NCBI RefSeq assembly: GCF_032341995.1
Contig: NZ_CP135439.1
Span: 1,302,001 to 1,366,000, forward strand
Source: Domibacillus sp. DTU_2020_1001157_1_SI_ALB_TIR_016
Lineage (GTDB): Bacteria; Bacillota; Bacilli; Bacillales; Domibacillaceae
DNA length: 64,000 nt
Direction of reading: 5' to 3'
In this document: piece by piece, positions 25,455 through 35,102 of the stretch
Numbering within the stretch: position 1 is the stretch's first letter
How the letters are laid out: every line of letters starts with the position of its first letter
Made by a program: the position numbers and the translations under genes
The notes under the pieces: generated by a model
Seen by the model: only the letters and a program-made list of their open reading frames with translations
Database searches by the model: none
Told to the model about the DNA's origin: nothing

Positions 25455-26516
25455 ATGGGACAGATTGAAAAGCTGCGCTCAAAAATAGCTGAGCAGGGAC
25501 TGGATGGCTTGTTTATTATGAGCCCTTATAATCGCCGCTATGTGAGCGGGTTTACCGGTACATCAGGCGCTGTGCTCGTTACAAGTGAAGAAGCCGTTTT
25601 TATGACCGATTTTCGTTATACAGAGCAGGCAGCAAAGCAGGCAGCTGGATTTACGATCGTCCAGCATACAAAATCGATTTTCGAAGAAGCTATGCAAAAA
25701 GCAGAAGCACTTGGTGTAAAGACGCTTGGTTTTGAAAAAGAATACGTTTCTTACCAGGAGTTTGAATTGCTTCAAAAGTATTTCAACGGGACACTCAAGC
25801 CGGTGGCAGGAATTGTGGAAAACTTGCGCTTGATTAAGACCGAACCAGAGATTAAGATATTAAAGGAAGCGTGTGACATCGCAGATGCAGCGTTCAAGCA
25901 TATTTTGGATTTTCTAAAGCCGGGAGTAAGAGAAATTGATGTATCGAATGAACTTGAATTTTTCATGAGAAAATGCGGTGCAGATTCTTCCTCTTTTGAT
26001 ATTATTGTTGCTTCAGGTGCCCGCTCAGCTTTGCCGCACGGTGTAGCGAGTGAAAAGGAAATCCAGTCAGGCGACTTTGTTACGCTTGATTTTGGCGCAT
26101 ACTATAAAGGATACGCATCGGACATCACCCGTACAGTAGCGGTTGGAGAACCATCCGAGCAGCTAAAGGAAATTTATGCGATTGTATTGGAAGCGCAAAT
26201 GGCTGCGGTAGATCAAATCAAGCCTGGAATGACAGGTGCCGAGGCAGATGCTGTAGCACGCGATATTATTTCATCAAAAGGATATGGAGATGCATTTGGC
26301 CACTCCACTGGCCACGGCCTTGGCCTTGAAGTGCATGAAAGTCCGAGACTCTCGGTAACAAGTGATAAACCGCTCGAATCCGGTATGGTTGTAACAGTGG
26401 AACCGGGCATTTATTTGCCGGGTATCGGCGGCGTCCGGATCGAAGACGATATCCTGCTTACAAACAGCGGGAATGAACGGCTCACACATTCTGCTAAAGA
26501 ACTTATTATTTTGTAA
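25455..26516 (+). CDS. yqhT: M24B Xaa-Pro aminopeptidase family protein YqhT
   Basis: A 353-residue cytoplasmic metallopeptidase with an N-terminal creatinase-like domain (about 1-125) and a pita-bread M24 domain. Dinuclear metal ligands are seen in [31 protein letters not shown] and VRIEDD. It removes N-terminal residues before proline. The order aroQ-yqhT-efp is conserved; release of Xaa-Pro peptides together with EF-P is a well-kept linkage. Confidence 0.92.
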   Translation: MGQIEKLRSKIAEQGLDGLFIMSPYNRRYVSGFTGTSGAVLVTSEEAVFMTDFRYTEQAAKQAAGFTIVQHTKSIFEEAMQKAEALGVKTLGFEKEYVSYQEFELLQKYFNGTLKPVAGIVENLRLIKTEPEIKILKEACDIADAAFKHILDFLKPGVREIDVSNELEFFMRKCGADSSSFDIIVASGARSALPHGVASEKEIQSGDFVTLDFGAYYKGYASDITRTVAVGEPSEQLKEIYAIVLEAQMAAVDQIKPGMTGAEADAVARDIISSKGYGDAFGHSTGHGLGLEVHESPRLSVTSDKPLESGMVVTVEPGIYLPGIGGVRIEDDILLTNSGNERLTHSAKELIIL

Positions 26517-26536
26517 AAACCCCAGGAGGAACACAC

Positions 26537-27094
26537 ATGATTTCAGTAAACGATTTTCGTACAGGCTTAACGATTGAAGTAGACAACGGCATTTGGCGCG
26601 TTGTAGATTTCCAGCACGTAAAACCAGGAAAAGGAGCAGCGTTTGTTCGTTCAAAGCTGCGCAACCTTCGTACGGGTGCCATTCAGGAAAAAACATTCCG
26701 TGCCGGTGAAAAAGTAGGAAAAGCACAAATCGACAACCGTCGTATGCAATACTTGTATGCAAACGGCGACCAGCACGTGTTCATGGATAACGAATCATAT
26801 GAACAAATCGAAATTCCAGCATCTCAAATTGACTATGAGTTAAAATTCTTGAAAGAGAATATGGAAGTATCCATTATGATGTTTGGAACAGAAACACTTG
26901 GTGTAGAACTTCCAAACACAGTAGAATTAAAAGTAACAGAAACAGAACCAGGCATCAAAGGCGATACAGCATCAGGCGGTACAAAGCCGGCAACTGTAGA
27001 AACAGGACTTACTGTAAACGTGCCGTTCTTCGTAAACGAAGGTGACGTACTGATCGTAAATACAACAGATGGATCATATGTATCGCGTGCATAA
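26537..27094 (+). CDS. efp: translation elongation factor P
   Basis: A 185-residue three-domain EF-P that rescues ribosomes stalled on polyproline. Lys32 in the loop KPGKGAAF is the residue modified post-translationally (5-aminopentanol in B. subtilis). The end motif DGSYVSRA is standard. Strong AGGAGGA site. Followed by a clear terminator. Confidence 0.96.
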   Translation: MISVNDFRTGLTIEVDNGIWRVVDFQHVKPGKGAAFVRSKLRNLRTGAIQEKTFRAGEKVGKAQIDNRRMQYLYANGDQHVFMDNESYEQIEIPASQIDYELKFLKENMEVSIMMFGTETLGVELPNTVELKVTETEPGIKGDTASGGTKPATVETGLTVNVPFFVNEGDVLIVNTTDGSYVSRA

Positions 27095-27103
27095 TAATTT
27101 TTT

Positions 27104-27132
27104 AGGGCGTACCTGACAGGTATGCCCTTTTT
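27104..27132 (+). terminator. terminator after efp
   Basis: AGGGCGTACCTG and CAGGTATGCCCT pair with one G-T, followed by TTTTT. Confidence 0.88.
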
Positions 27133-27196
27133 ATTTGCGTTCTGTCCTGCTTATTCGTACGATGAAAGAAGATAAAGAGAAAGAAGGTCGATCGTA

Positions 27197-28309
27197 TTGA
27201 ATATGAAAGAAAAAATCGAGCCGCTGATTCCGGCCTTTCAATCTAGAGAACCGGCATTAGACGAGCTGAATTCTTTTCCGTTTGAAAATATAAAAGATTT
27301 AAAGGAGATCGGCTATACAAAAGCGATGCTTCCGCAAAACGGAGGAATGTCACTCGTTGATTTTATCCAGCATCAGGAATTGATCGCAAAAGGATGCGGG
27401 GCAACGGGTCTTTCAATTGGGTGGCACACCGGCATCCTGATGGAATATGCAGAGTACCGGCACTGGAACCCGGCGATTGCTGACTTTCTTGTAGAAGAAA
27501 TCCAAAACGGCAAACTGGTCAATGCGGCAGCAAGTGAACGCAATGCAGGAAGCCCGCTTCGAGGGGCACGATTTAAAACAAATGCCGTTCGTGACGGCCA
27601 GGAATATGTAATCAACGGGGAAAAAACATTTACCTCTGCAGCGCCCGTCTTGGATTACGTATTTGTCTCTGCATCGATTGGTGAGACAAAAGAGGCAGCT
27701 GTGTTTCTTGTACCAATGTCTGCCGAAGGAGTTTCCATACGGGAAACGTGGGACAGTGTAGCCATGCGTGGAACAGCGAGCCATGATTTACTTCTCGAGA
27801 ATGTGAGAATTCCAGCTGATTATATTGTGGAGAAGCTTGATCATTCCCAGCGGCTTCGCCGAAAAGGGTCTCTTCTTCACATCCCGGCTTGTTACATTGG
27901 CATTGCCGGTGCCGCCCGTGATTATGCGCTCAAGTTTGCGGCCTCTTATACGCCGGCTGCACTCGATCACCCGATCGGCGAATTGCCGGTTATGGAGCAG
28001 TCTATTGGTGAAATGGAAACCAAGCTGATGGCTGCCCGTCAATTTTTGTACCGAACGGCAGAGCTGTATGACCGGGAACCAGAGAATCCGATCGGTCCGC
28101 AAATGGCCGCCGCAAAAGCGTTTGTAACCAACACAGCTATTGAAGTAACCGATATAGCCATGCGGATTGTCGGTGCCAGAAGCTTGTCTGCGAAAAACCC
28201 GCTTCATCGGTACTGGCAAAACGTTCGTGCAGGCCTTCATAATCCGCCAATGGACGATATTGCTTACCGGACGCTTGCTCAAAGTGCACTGGCGCAATTT
28301 CGCTCATAA
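27197..28309 (+). CDS. acyl-CoA dehydrogenase family flavoprotein
   Basis: A 370-residue FAD enzyme. The three domains are visible: an N-terminal helical part, the central beta domain with GEKTFTSAAPVLDYVFVSA and WDSVAMRGTASHDLLLENVRIP, and a C-terminal helical bundle ending with MRIVGARSLSAKNPLHRYWQNVRAG. It resembles YdbM and related monooxygenase-like members more than classical AcdA/MmgC; the catalytic Glu is not clear. The substrate is unknown. TTG 27197 follows AAGAAGG; ATG 27203 is an alternative. B. subtilis has yqhV here instead, so this gene is a local insertion. It is alone between two terminators. Confidence 0.8.
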   Translation: MNMKEKIEPLIPAFQSREPALDELNSFPFENIKDLKEIGYTKAMLPQNGGMSLVDFIQHQELIAKGCGATGLSIGWHTGILMEYAEYRHWNPAIADFLVEEIQNGKLVNAAASERNAGSPLRGARFKTNAVRDGQEYVINGEKTFTSAAPVLDYVFVSASIGETKEAAVFLVPMSAEGVSIRETWDSVAMRGTASHDLLLENVRIPADYIVEKLDHSQRLRRKGSLLHIPACYIGIAGAARDYALKFAASYTPAALDHPIGELPVMEQSIGEMETKLMAARQFLYRTAELYDREPENPIGPQMAAAKAFVTNTAIEVTDIAMRIVGARSLSAKNPLHRYWQNVRAGLHNPPMDDIAYRTLAQSALAQFRS

Positions 28310-28313
28310 ATAT

Positions 28314-28342
28314 TAAACCGCCAATCTCTTGGCGGTTTTTTT
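28314..28342 (+). terminator. terminator after acyl-CoA dehydrogenase
   Basis: AAACCGCCAA and TTGGCGGTTT pair around TCTC, followed by TTTT. Confidence 0.9.
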
Positions 28343-28345
28343 CAT

Positions 28346-28374
28346 GGATAATATGCCTTCTTCAGTCATACAAT
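28346..28374 (+). promoter_or_regulatory. probable sigma-E promoter of spoIIIA operon
   Basis: GGATAAT at 28346-28352 and CATACAAT at 28367-28374 are separated by 14 bases. The second element is a very good match to the mother-cell sigma-E -10 (CATACANT), which is known to drive spoIIIA in B. subtilis. Confidence 0.6.
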
Positions 28375-28401
28375 GTGAAAAGAGCGGAAGGAGGCGGCGG
28401 A

Positions 28402-29295
28402 TTGCCCTATAAAACCATTATTCCTTATTTACCCGAATCGACGTTACAAGCTGTCAGTCCTCTTTTGAAAAGCGACCCGGCGATTGAAGAAATCCGGCTT
28501 CGAACCGGGCAGCGTATAGAGCTGTCAGGACCAAAGCCGTACGTGCTGTCCACTTGTTTTTCCGAGCAGGACCGTGCCGCGTTTGTTCATAAAATTACCA
28601 AACATTCTGTATACCGGCTTGAGGAGCAATTAAAGCGCGGTTATTTAACAATCGAAGGAGGACATCGAATCGGTCTGGCGGGACAAGCTGTTTTAAAAGA
28701 CGGAACGGTGTCTTCGATGACAAACTTATCATTCTTCAATATTAGGATCGCCAAGCAAAAAAAAGGAGCAGCTCTTCCGTTGCTGGCATCTTTATGTGAA
28801 GACGGATGGAAAAGCACACTGCTGATTGGTCCCCCAAGGTCCGGTAAAACAACGCTTCTGCGGGATATTGCCCGCATTGCGGGTACGGGGGAGGACAAGC
28901 GGAATATAAAGCCGGTGAAAACATGCATCGTCGATGAAAGATCTGAAATTGCCGGCTGTCTCTATGGGGTTCCCCAGCTCGACGTTGGCATGAAAACAGA
29001 TGTACTCGATGCATGTCCTAAATCGGAAGGCATGATGATGATGATCCGTTCGATGAGCCCGGAAGTTTTGATTGTGGATGAGATTGGACGGCCAGAGGAT
29101 GCGCAGGCGCTTTCTGAAGCCCTGCATGCAGGCATTGCGGTGATTGCCACTGTTCATGCACGCTCCTTAGAAGAAGCGCTCCGCCGTCCCGTTATTCGCC
29201 ATATTAAAGAAAGCGGCTTGTTTGATACGTATATTGAGGTAAACCGGGAGCATGGCTTTACGATTTTAAAAAAGGAAAGGCAAGCGGCCGGATGA
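28402..29295 (+). CDS. spoIIIAA: stage III sporulation ATPase SpoIIIAA
   Basis: A 297-residue secretion-type ATPase of the SpoIIIA-SpoIIQ channel linking mother cell and forespore. Walker A GPPRSGKTTLLRDIARI, Walker B VLIVDEIGRPED and the ATVHARSLEEALRRP segment are present. TTG 28402 is chosen because GGAGG at 28390-28394 is 7 bases before it; GTG 28375 upstream has none. Overlaps spoIIIAB by 4 bases. Confidence 0.93.
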   Translation: MPYKTIIPYLPESTLQAVSPLLKSDPAIEEIRLRTGQRIELSGPKPYVLSTCFSEQDRAAFVHKITKHSVYRLEEQLKRGYLTIEGGHRIGLAGQAVLKDGTVSSMTNLSFFNIRIAKQKKGAALPLLASLCEDGWKSTLLIGPPRSGKTTLLRDIARIAGTGEDKRNIKPVKTCIVDERSEIAGCLYGVPQLDVGMKTDVLDACPKSEGMMMMIRSMSPEVLIVDEIGRPEDAQALSEALHAGIAVIATVHARSLEEALRRPVIRHIKESGLFDTYIEVNREHGFTILKKERQAAG

Positions 29296-29804
29296 AGTGG
29301 GCAGGGGCTCTTTTTATTATCGCAGCGAGCTTGTTTATCGGCTGGCACAAGTCCAGGTCATACGGGGAGCGTGTTCGCCAAATTCGCCAGTTTGAAACAG
29401 CCCTAATGATGCTTGAGTCTTCTATTGCTTATGGTGCTGAATCGATGGAAACGGCTGCGCGCTCTATTTCCCAAACGATTGAAAAGCCTGCCAATCTGGC
29501 TTTTGCAGAATTTGCTGAAGCGCTGGCCGTCTCAGAAAAAAGTGCCGGTGATCTTTGGTCCGCTGTTTTAAAAAAGCAGGGAACCGGGCTGGCATTGAAA
29601 AAAAGGGACTTACAGGTTGTAGAACAGGCAGGCTGTATGCTGGGGACTGTAAACCAGACGGCAGAAGCGAGAAAGCTCCAGCTTGTTTTAAAGCAGCTTG
29701 AAAAGCAGCGGGAGGAAGCAGCCATCGAAGAAAAAAGGCTTTCCGGCATGACACGGTCCGTCAGCCTGCTGTGTGGACTTATGACAGCCATTTTGCTCCT
29801 ATAG
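29292..29804 (+). CDS. spoIIIAB: stage III sporulation protein SpoIIIAB
   Basis: A 170-residue protein with one N-terminal and one C-terminal membrane helix around a GspF-like helical domain (IRQFETALMMLESSIAYGAE). It is the presumed platform of the SpoIIIA complex, similar to GspF. ATGA overlap with spoIIIAA shows coupling. Confidence 0.92.
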   Translation: MKWAGALFIIAASLFIGWHKSRSYGERVRQIRQFETALMMLESSIAYGAESMETAARSISQTIEKPANLAFAEFAEALAVSEKSAGDLWSAVLKKQGTGLALKKRDLQVVEQAGCMLGTVNQTAEARKLQLVLKQLEKQREEAAIEEKRLSGMTRSVSLLCGLMTAILLL

Positions 29805-29817
29805 GGTGGGTCGATAG

Positions 29818-30021
29818 ATGGATATGGACGTGGATTTACTGTTTAAAATTGCAGGCATTGGCATTGTCGCTGCTTTTCTGCACACCATTTTAGACCAGCT
29901 TGGAAAAAAAGAATATGCCCAGTGGGTCACGCTGTTTGGCTTTGTTTACATTTTATTTATGGCGGCTACTATTGTTGGCCAGCTGTTTGAAAAAATCAAA
30001 TCCGTATTTTTATTTCAATGA
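29818..30021 (+). CDS. spoIIIAC: stage III sporulation protein SpoIIIAC
   Basis: A 67-residue protein with two membrane helices (LLFKIAGIGIVAAFLHTIL and VTLFGFVYILFMAATIVG), typical of SpoIIIAC, a small integral component of the channel. The start follows AGGGTGGG. spoIIIAD follows within 15 bases in the same reading frame. Confidence 0.93.
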   Translation: MDMDVDLLFKIAGIGIVAAFLHTILDQLGKKEYAQWVTLFGFVYILFMAATIVGQLFEKIKSVFLFQ

Positions 30022-30036
30022 CAGGAGCGGTGGATC

Positions 30037-30429
30037 ATTGCCATTACTCATATTGCCGCTATTATACTCGTCGCTGTTTTTTTAGCCATTCTGCTTCAGG
30101 AGTATAATCCGGGTTTTTCTTTGCTGTTTGTTCTGTTTACGTGCAGCATTCTTTTATTTCAATTTGCAGACGAAATGGCCAAACTGATTGCGGCCGTCCG
30201 GAAAATGGCTGCCTATGCAGGCGTGGAAACCCTTTATATTGAGACCGTTTTAAAAGCGGTCGGCGTAGCCTTTATATCGGAATTTATCGCTAATATTGCG
30301 AAAGATGCCGGTCAGCAGGCGCTTGCGGCAAAAATGGAGATAGCCGGGAAAATTATTATTTTAGCGCTTATCCTGCCGATTTTGACCATTTTGATTGAAA
30401 CAGTGTTAAACATGCTTCCAGGGCGGTGA
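30037..30429 (+). CDS. spoIIIAD: stage III sporulation protein SpoIIIAD, atypical start
   Basis: About 130 residues with four membrane helices, including GFSLLFVLFTCSILLFQFA and IIILALILPILTILIETVLNML. It is a homologue of SpoIIIAC with an extra part. Between the spoIIIAC stop (30019) and TTG 30121 this frame has no ATG, GTG or TTG. Starting at 30121 would delete the first helix. AGGAG at 30023-30027 lies 9 bases before ATT 30037 (ATC 30034 is next), so an AUU start is proposed. A sequencing frameshift cannot be excluded: a TTG at 30038 opens a different frame that stops after 15 codons. Confidence 0.85.
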   Translation: MAITHIAAIILVAVFLAILLQEYNPGFSLLFVLFTCSILLFQFADEMAKLIAAVRKMAAYAGVETLYIETVLKAVGVAFISEFIANIAKDAGQQALAAKMEIAGKIIILALILPILTILIETVLNMLPGR

Positions 30430-30432
30430 TCC

Positions 30433-31518
30433 ATGGGATCTATATGGCAGCCGATAATGGAGCAAGCGGATTTATCGGCGCTTGAAAAAAGGTGGAGCGA
30501 ATTAAAGCAGCTGTACGGCCCTTTTTTGCCAAGAAAAATGGAGTTTGATTCCGGAAATATTGATTTAGCTGCTTTGTTTTCTCCCGAAAGCTGGATGTCG
30601 GCATTGAAGTCTTACGTGCTTTTCGAAGTCACCACACACGCGCAAAGCTTAGCCATTATTTTTTTGCTGTCCATTTTGGCAGCTGTGCTTAAAACAGTAG
30701 GACAAGCATTGGAAACGCAGACGGTAACGAAGACAGCAGAAGCCGCCGTATTGATACCGATTTTTATACTGGCGATGGGCACATTCCGGCTCGCTGTCGA
30801 GTCTATTTCGGGTGCGGTAGAGCAAATGACCGTTTTCATGATGGCCTTTATGCCGGTCTTGATCGCTTTATTGACGATAAGCGGCGCTGTAGCCTCTGCT
30901 GCTTTATTCCCGCCGCTGCTTCTTTTTATGATGAACGCGTCCGGCATTTTAATTGACCAGATTATTTTGCCGTGCTTGATCTTCTCGGTTGTTTTCAGCC
31001 TGGTCAGTTTGCTTTCCGACCACTACAATGCCGATCGGATTGCTGCACTCCTTAGAACGGTCAGTATCTGGCTTCTCAGTGCGTTTATGACGGTGTTTCT
31101 GACCATTTTAACTTTAAGGGGTGTGACTGCTGCGGCGGCAGACGGTTTAACCGTCAAAACAGCAAAATTTATAAGCGGTACGTTTGTGCCGGTTGTAGGG
31201 CGCATGATGGCGGATGCCGCGGACACGGCTTCCGGGGCCGCTTTAATGATTCACAATACAGCCGGTGTGGCCGGCATTGGGCTTTTGGCGCTGACGGCTC
31301 TTTTTCCCGTCGTAAAACTAATGGTGCTCGTCATCCTGTATAAGGCATCTGCCGCCGTGCTGCAGCCGCTTGGCGACTCAGCGGCTGCGTCACTGCTGGA
31401 TATTATCGGCAAAACGATGTCATTTATGCTGGCTGCGCTGGCACTCGTGTCTTTTATGTATTTTCTATTCATGGCCGCTGTTGTAGCGGCTGGAAATGCC
31501 GCTTACATGATGAGGTGA
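30433..31518 (+). CDS. spoIIIAE: stage III sporulation protein SpoIIIAE
   Basis: A 361-residue polytopic protein with about seven membrane helices after an N-terminal extracellular segment (residues about 1-55). It is the large membrane subunit of the SpoIIIA feeding tube or secretion complex. GGCGGTG precedes the ATG, 3 bases after spoIIIAD. Usual family members have a cleaved signal peptide; here none is obvious before WQPIMEQADL, so a slightly shortened N-terminus is possible. Confidence 0.92.
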   Translation: MGSIWQPIMEQADLSALEKRWSELKQLYGPFLPRKMEFDSGNIDLAALFSPESWMSALKSYVLFEVTTHAQSLAIIFLLSILAAVLKTVGQALETQTVTKTAEAAVLIPIFILAMGTFRLAVESISGAVEQMTVFMMAFMPVLIALLTISGAVASAALFPPLLLFMMNASGILIDQIILPCLIFSVVFSLVSLLSDHYNADRIAALLRTVSIWLLSAFMTVFLTILTLRGVTAAAADGLTVKTAKFISGTFVPVVGRMMADAADTASGAALMIHNTAGVAGIGLLALTALFPVVKLMVLVILYKASAAVLQPLGDSAAASLLDIIGKTMSFMLAALALVSFMYFLFMAAVVAAGNAAYMMR

Positions 31519-31522
31519 GGAA

Positions 31523-32023
31523 ATGCAGGGGCTTTTTGACTGGCTTGCATCAGTGCTGGCACTTCTTTTATGCGCTTCTATCGTAGACATGTTTTTGTCC
31601 GAATCACCGATGAAAAAATATGTCAGGCTGGCGGCAGGACTTGTGATCATGGCCGCCCTGGTCAAGCCGCTATTTTCTGCTGATTGGTCCTTTTCTTTTT
31701 CGAATGAACGAACCGTTTCTTCGTTTGAGCAGGAAACGAAACAGCAGGTCGAGCAGTTGTCCGGTGTTTCTGAACTGGCTTCTGATACCTATGTCAACCA
31801 AGCGCTGCAGCAGGAGGCACAGGCGACTGTTTCTGCTTTTTCCTCCTGTGAAGTAACCACTGTTGAAGCAGAAGTGGCAGAAGAGCAAGTAAAACAGGTG
31901 GACATAGAGATGAAAGGGCAGTGCCCGGAACAAGAAATTGAGCGCCGTTTAACGGAAAAATGGAATATTGGGGCTCATCAGCTGAATATGGTGATGGAAA
32001 AGGAGGAAACAGGAGGTGGCTGA
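31523..32023 (+). CDS. spoIIIAF: stage III sporulation protein SpoIIIAF
   Basis: A 166-residue protein: two N-terminal membrane helices (LASVLALLLCASIVDMFL, RLAAGLVIMAALVKPLF) and a soluble ring-building-like domain, as in SpoIIIAF, part of the intermembrane ring. The start follows GGTGAGG. Overlaps spoIIIAG by 8 bases. Confidence 0.92.
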   Translation: MQGLFDWLASVLALLLCASIVDMFLSESPMKKYVRLAAGLVIMAALVKPLFSADWSFSFSNERTVSSFEQETKQQVEQLSGVSELASDTYVNQALQQEAQATVSAFSSCEVTTVEAEVAEEQVKQVDIEMKGQCPEQEIERRLTEKWNIGAHQLNMVMEKEETGGG

Positions 32024-32564
32024 CCGGCAATCGCTTTTAACATGGTGGAAAAATGGAAAAGCGGACAAGCCGCTGAAGTGGGCAGCAATCATGCTGGGCG
32101 CCGGCATCGCACTGATGGCGCTTAGTGATTTAACCGGACCGGAACAACCGCCTGAGAAAGAAGAAAGCAAGCCTGCTGCTGTGAATACAGAAGCGGATTG
32201 GAAAAAAAGCTACGAAACAGAATTAACAGACGTATTAAATAAAATTGAAGGTGTCTCGGATGTTTCAGTAGTCGTGAACCTGGCTTCTTCTGAACGAAAG
32301 GTATACGAAAAAAACATTGTTTCTTCCGATGGAGAAAGTGAAAGCACGAGGGATGAACAAATCGCTCTTGTGCGGGATGGCGATGTAGAAAGTCCGGTCA
32401 TGATTGAAACGCGCAGGCCGGATATTCAAGGAGTACTCATTGTTGCCGGAGGGACAGAACGGGCTCAAGTCAAAAAAAGGGTGGTAGAGGCGGTCACACG
32501 GGTGCTTGGTGTTCCGGTGCACCGCGTAGCCGTCATGCCCGGAAAATCAGGAGGGAAAAACTAA
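32016..32564 (+). CDS. spoIIIAG: stage III sporulation protein SpoIIIAG
   Basis: A 182-residue protein with one membrane helix (WAAIMLGAGIALMALSDL) and a ring-building motif domain containing NKIEGVSDVSVVVNL and IQGVLIVAGG. It forms the large ring of the channel in the intermembrane space. GTG 32016 follows AAGGAGG by 9 bases. Overlaps spoIIIAH by one base. Confidence 0.93.
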   Translation: MADRQSLLTWWKNGKADKPLKWAAIMLGAGIALMALSDLTGPEQPPEKEESKPAAVNTEADWKKSYETELTDVLNKIEGVSDVSVVVNLASSERKVYEKNIVSSDGESESTRDEQIALVRDGDVESPVMIETRRPDIQGVLIVAGGTERAQVKKRVVEAVTRVLGVPVHRVAVMPGKSGGKN

Positions 32565-33082
32565 TGCCGAAAAAACAAACGGTTTGGCTGTTTACAATGG
32601 TTAGTTTAACGGCTGTGCTTGGTGTGTATTATATGACCGGTCCGGAGAAGCTGCTGCCAGCCTCTACCCTTGAGGAAAAAGTGTCAGAACCGGAAAAAGA
32701 AGTAGATGTAGCCGTCGAAGAAACGCCAACGGATGAAGTATTTGAAATGATCCGGCTTGAAGCGGAAGAAGAGCGCAGCCGCTTAAAAGAAGAATTAACC
32801 GCTAAAGTAGCTTCTGCGGACCTGTCAGCGGAAGCAAAAGATGAAGCTTATACAACGATACAGGAGCTCGATGAGCAGGCTGCAAGCGAGCGGATGCTTG
32901 AGACGGTAATTAAATCAAAAGGGTATGAAGACGCACTCGTACGAACAATGGATGGAGAAGTTCGGATTACCGTCAAAGCGGACAGCCATTCCACCGAAGC
33001 CGCCAATGAGCTGATTCGGCTTGCCAAAGAGGAAATGGGCGACAAAATGCCTGTTTCAGTAGAATTTGAACCCTTAAAATAA
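32564..33082 (+). CDS. spoIIIAH: stage III sporulation protein SpoIIIAH
   Basis: A 172-residue protein with one N-terminal membrane helix and a YscJ/FliF-like ring domain (DEQAASERMLETVIKSKGYED and VRITVKADSHSTEAANEL). It pairs with forespore SpoIIQ across the intermembrane space. The start follows AGGAGGG. The linker is shorter than in B. subtilis. Last gene of the operon. Confidence 0.93.
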   Translation: MPKKQTVWLFTMVSLTAVLGVYYMTGPEKLLPASTLEEKVSEPEKEVDVAVEETPTDEVFEMIRLEAEEERSRLKEELTAKVASADLSAEAKDEAYTTIQELDEQAASERMLETVIKSKGYEDALVRTMDGEVRITVKADSHSTEAANELIRLAKEEMGDKMPVSVEFEPLK

Positions 33083-33091
33083 AAAAAGCTT

Positions 33092-33113
33092 CCCGCTTTT
33101 CGTAAAGCGGGTT
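33092..33113 (+). terminator. weak hairpin after spoIIIAH
   Basis: CCCGCTTT-TCGT-AAAGCGGG is a perfect 8-bp stem but the following tract is TTCCTTT, so termination may be partial. Confidence 0.5.
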
Positions 33114-33134
33114 CCTTTCATTTGGATTCTATAT

Positions 33135-33162
33135 TTGCTAATTGACGAAAAAAAGATAAAAT
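33135..33162 (+). promoter_or_regulatory. probable sigma-A promoter of accBC
   Basis: TTGCTA (33135-33140) and TAAAAT (33157-33162) are separated by 16 bases, about 70 bases before accB. No FapR operator was recognised. Confidence 0.45.
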
Positions 33163-33231
33163 GAGAAAAGGAGCTTTTTTGTTATGTGAAAACGGCTCGT
33201 TTATTTTTTTCCTAAAAGGGGTGCTCTGTAC

Positions 33232-33714
33232 ATGAAAGTACAAGAAATTAGAGAATTAATCAAACTGGTTGATCAATCAGGAATTGATGAATTTGTATTT
33301 GAATCAGCAGGAAGTAAGCTGAAAATGAAAAAATCAACAGGAACGACTACATATGCTGCAGCACCGGTCTCACATGTTCAACAAGTATCTGTTACACCGG
33401 AAGCGCCAGCCGCGCCTGTTATGCAGGAAACACCGGCACCAGAAGCGCCAAAATCAGCAGTGGATGATTCCAGCCTACATAAAATTACTTCACCAATGGT
33501 TGGAACGTTTTATCAATCGCCATCGCCGGATAAAGAAGCATATGTAAAAGCAGGGTCAAAGGTTCAGCCGGACTCCGTTGTCTGCATTGTGGAAGCTATG
33601 AAGCTGTTTAATGAAATCGAAGCAGAAGTAAGCGGAGAAGTTGTTGAAATCCTTGTAAAAGATGGCCAGCTTGTTGAATATGGCCAGCCGCTTTTCTTGG
33701 TGAAACCGGAATAA
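33232..33714 (+). CDS. accB: acetyl-CoA carboxylase biotin carboxyl carrier protein
   Basis: A 160-residue BCCP. Pro/Ala-rich linker (about residues 48-78) leads to a biotinyl domain with the attachment Lys in [13 protein letters not shown]. It carries CO2 between AccC and AccAD in fatty acid synthesis. The start follows AAAAGGGG. accC starts 13 bases later. Confidence 0.95.
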   Translation: MKVQEIRELIKLVDQSGIDEFVFESAGSKLKMKKSTGTTTYAAAPVSHVQQVSVTPEAPAAPVMQETPAPEAPKSAVDDSSLHKITSPMVGTFYQSPSPDKEAYVKAGSKVQPDSVVCIVEAMKLFNEIEAEVSGEVVEILVKDGQLVEYGQPLFLVKPE

Positions 33715-33727
33715 AGGAGCATTTGCG

Positions 33728-35086
33728 ATGATTAAAAAAGTATTGATTGCCAATCGCGGAGAAATCGCGGTTCGAATTATCCGCGCCTGCAGGGAGCTTG
33801 GGATTGACACAGTGGCGGTTTATTCAGAAGCAGACCGCGAAGCGCTGCATGTACAACTGGCTGATGAAGCGTACTGCATCGGCCCAACTGCTTCAAAAGA
33901 CAGCTACTTGAACTTTACCAATATTGTCAGCGTAGCGAAGCTGACAGAATCAGATGCCATCCATCCCGGTTACGGCTTTTTAGCGGAAAACGCGAGCTTT
34001 GCGGAATTATGCCGCGAGTTGAATATTACCTTTATCGGTCCGTCGCCAGAAGCGATTACGCAAATGGGAACAAAAGACGTAGCGCGCGATACAATGGAAG
34101 AAGCAGGAGTGCCGATTGTTCCTGGTTCAGATGGGATCATTAAAGATATTGAGGAAGGACTGACGGTTGCCGCCAAAATCGGATATCCGGTGATTATCAA
34201 GGCGACAGCCGGCGGAGGCGGAAAAGGGATCCGCGTAGCCCGTGATGAAGCGGAACTGGAAAAAGGCATTAATATGACGCAGCAGGAAGCAGCGACTGCT
34301 TTCGGTAATCCAGGTGTGTATTTAGAGAAATTCATCGAGGATTTCCGTCATGTTGAAATTCAGGTGCTGGCTGATACGCATGGAAACGTGATTCATTTGG
34401 GTGAGCGTGACTGTACGATTCAGCGCCGTATGCAAAAGCTGCTTGAAGAAACGCCGTCTCCGGCTTTGAACGAAGAAACAAGAGCCCAAATGGGTGAAGC
34501 AGCCGTTAAAGCAGCCCAAGCAGTTGATTATACAGGGGCAGGCACGGTAGAATTTATTTATGATGCGCATGCGGGCACATTTTATTTCATGGAAATGAAT
34601 ACCCGTATTCAAGTAGAGCATCCTGTCACAGAAATGGTCACCGGCGTTGATTTGATCAAGGAGCAAATCCGGGTCGCTTCCGGTGAAACATTATCACTGA
34701 CACAAGAAGACGTCACATTTGACGGCTGGGCGATTGAATGCCGGATCAATGCAGAAAACCCGGAAAAGAATTTTATGCCGTCTGCAGGAAGAGTAGAAGG
34801 ATACCTTCCGCCGGGCGGATTCGGGGTACGGATCGATTCTGCAGTGTATCCAGGCTATATGATTCCGCCTTATTATGATTCAATGGTTGCGAAATTAATT
34901 GTTCACGGGAAAACCCGGGAAGAAGCGATTGCACGGATGAAGCGGGCGCTTTCAGAATTTGTGATTGAAGGTGTTCATACAACTATTCCGTTTCATCAGA
35001 AGCTGCTTGAGCATGAAGTGTTTGTAGGCGGAGATTTCAATACGAAATTTCTTGAAATCCATGATGTAATGCAAACTCAATCCTAA
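33728..35086 (+). CDS. accC: acetyl-CoA carboxylase biotin carboxylase
   Basis: A 452-residue ATP-grasp enzyme that carboxylates BCCP biotin. Motifs: [18 protein letters not shown], the glycine-rich lid [41 protein letters not shown] with catalytic residues. Normal length. Operon accB-accC-yqhY. Confidence 0.96.
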   Translation: MIKKVLIANRGEIAVRIIRACRELGIDTVAVYSEADREALHVQLADEAYCIGPTASKDSYLNFTNIVSVAKLTESDAIHPGYGFLAENASFAELCRELNITFIGPSPEAITQMGTKDVARDTMEEAGVPIVPGSDGIIKDIEEGLTVAAKIGYPVIIKATAGGGGKGIRVARDEAELEKGINMTQQEAATAFGNPGVYLEKFIEDFRHVEIQVLADTHGNVIHLGERDCTIQRRMQKLLEETPSPALNEETRAQMGEAAVKAAQAVDYTGAGTVEFIYDAHAGTFYFMEMNTRIQVEHPVTEMVTGVDLIKEQIRVASGETLSLTQEDVTFDGWAIECRINAENPEKNFMPSAGRVEGYLPPGGFGVRIDSAVYPGYMIPPYYDSMVAKLIVHGKTREEAIARMKRALSEFVIEGVHTTIPFHQKLLEHEVFVGGDFNTKFLEIHDVMQTQS

Positions 35087-35102
35087 TCCGGAGGTGCTTA
35101 AA

